Origin: Pseudomonas bijieensis
GTDB taxonomy: Bacteria > Pseudomonadota > Gammaproteobacteria > Pseudomonadales > Pseudomonadaceae
Reading direction: 5' to 3'
Length of the DNA: 64,000 bases
NCBI RefSeq assembly: GCF_013347965.1
Contig: NZ_CP048810.1
Span: forward strand, 2,480,001-2,544,000
How positions within the stretch are numbered: the stretch's first letter is position 1; each line of letters starts with the position of its first letter. The notes beneath the pieces were generated by a model. That model was not told the origin of the DNA, ran no database searches, and saw only the letters and a list, made by a program, of their open reading frames with translations. Positions 63,582-64,000 of the stretch are shown piece by piece. Both the position numbers and the translations under genes were made by a program.

Positions 63582-64000
63582 TTAAACGAACAACCAATAA
63601 CCAAGCGCCGTGAGCACCACCACCGCCAACACGGGCCGCATCACCCGGTACGCCTTGGGATGCTTGCGCTTGAATTGCTTGACCCGGCCACTGATGCCGT
63701 CGCTGAACGACTTGCTCCAGGCATACGCCCGGTTGATGCCGCCGACGTGTTCATCGTCCAGGTTCTGCGGCGCGGTGGCGCGGCCGAGGAAAGCGCTGAT
63801 GGTACGGTTGAGGCGGGTCATCAAGCGGCTTTTCAAGGGCCGCTCGACATCACAGAAAAGGATCACGCGGGTCTGCGGGGTTTCGTTCTTCACCCAGTGC
63901 ACATAGGTTTCATCGAACATGACGTCTTCGCCATCGCGCCAGGCGTAGATCTGGCCGTCGACGAAGATCCGGCAATCATCGGAATTGGGCGTGGACAGCC
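63582..64000 (-). CDS. lpxO: Lipid A hydroxylase LpxO, 3' part (cut by window edge)
   Basis: The C-terminal part (about 139 residues) of an aspartyl/asparaginyl beta-hydroxylase-type protein. The frame is open to the right edge, so the ATG inside it is not the start. DGQIYAWRDGEDVMFDETYV followed by HWVKNETPQTRVILFCDVER is characteristic of LpxO, with the downstream iron-binding His in VHWVKN and the 2-oxoglutarate-binding Arg in TRVILFCD. The last residues (RPVLAVVVLTALGYWLFV) form a C-terminal membrane anchor. LpxO 2-hydroxylates lipid A acyl chains at the inner membrane. Confidence 0.88.
   Translation of the reverse strand, partial: LSTPNSDDCRIFVDGQIYAWRDGEDVMFDETYVHWVKNETPQTRVILFCDVERPLKSRLMTRLNRTISAFLGRATAPQNLDDEHVGGINRAYAWSKSFSDGISGRVKQFKRKHPKAYRVMRPVLAVVVLTALGYWLFV

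Noticed and set aside
63305..63604. A 99-codon minus-strand frame between the DMT gene and lpxO
   Set aside because: Its composition is unlike neighbouring proteins, it has no ribosome site, it overlaps the lpxO end and it spans palindromes. It is probably non-coding.

Overview
The window reads as a chromosomal segment of a Pseudomonas of the fluorescens complex. The reasons are: high-GC coding sequence with Pseudomonas-type ribosome sites; about fifteen REP/REPIN elements of two classes typical of that group; a locus that, from memory, matches P. aeruginosa PA1414-PA1422 in gene order; and close relatives of FabH2 (PA3286), AceK, HrpA, LpxO and OprO/P. No rRNA, tRNA or CRISPR array was seen.

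1-17.7 kb: core and metabolic genes. A type I secretion adaptor sits at the left edge, followed by a DTW tRNA-modification protein. Next is a guanidinobutyrate locus: gbuR, gbuA, an NTF2-like protein, a frameshifted NCS1 permease and a sodium:solute symporter. A tiny PA1414-family gene follows, with a strong terminator and a candidate Anr box. Then come a LysR/MFS divergent pair, a second NCS1 permease, the RNA-binding protein CvfB, a TorF-like outer-membrane protein, a DUF6279 lipoprotein, a DUF899 protein and a DUF3077 protein.

17.7-35.1 kb: an AT-richer accessory island around a two-partner secretion/contact-dependent inhibition (CDI) locus on the minus strand. It holds cdiB, a giant cdiA of about 4,296 residues and an abutting immunity candidate. 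Downstream is a graveyard of displaced toxin-tip fragments and immunity-like genes, separated by copies of a GGGGACAGACC-type repeat and by an internally deleted IS4-like element. The island begins at a truncated antitoxin gene and has no REPIN anywhere.

35.2-38.7 kb: a secreted protein joining Asp-box propeller repeats to a single-haem cytochrome-like domain, and a small periplasmic helical protein. Near-identical copies of one terminator cassette flank this block.

38.7-64 kb: housekeeping and transport. It holds a DEAD-box helicase, a YbdG-type MscS channel, DMT exporters, a cyclase-family hydrolase, azoreductase, a LysR regulator, an alpha/beta hydrolase, periplasmic PpiA and an ABC exporter. 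These are followed by aquaporin Z, a FemAB-like acyltransferase, an OprO/P-type porin, an ECF sigma factor with a zinc-finger anti-sigma protein, FabH2-type KAS III, HrpA, AceK, two more DMT transporters and the 3' part of lpxO cut by the right edge. REPINs fill most of the longer intergenic gaps.

All family assignments come from reading the sequence and from memory of the families. No database search was run.
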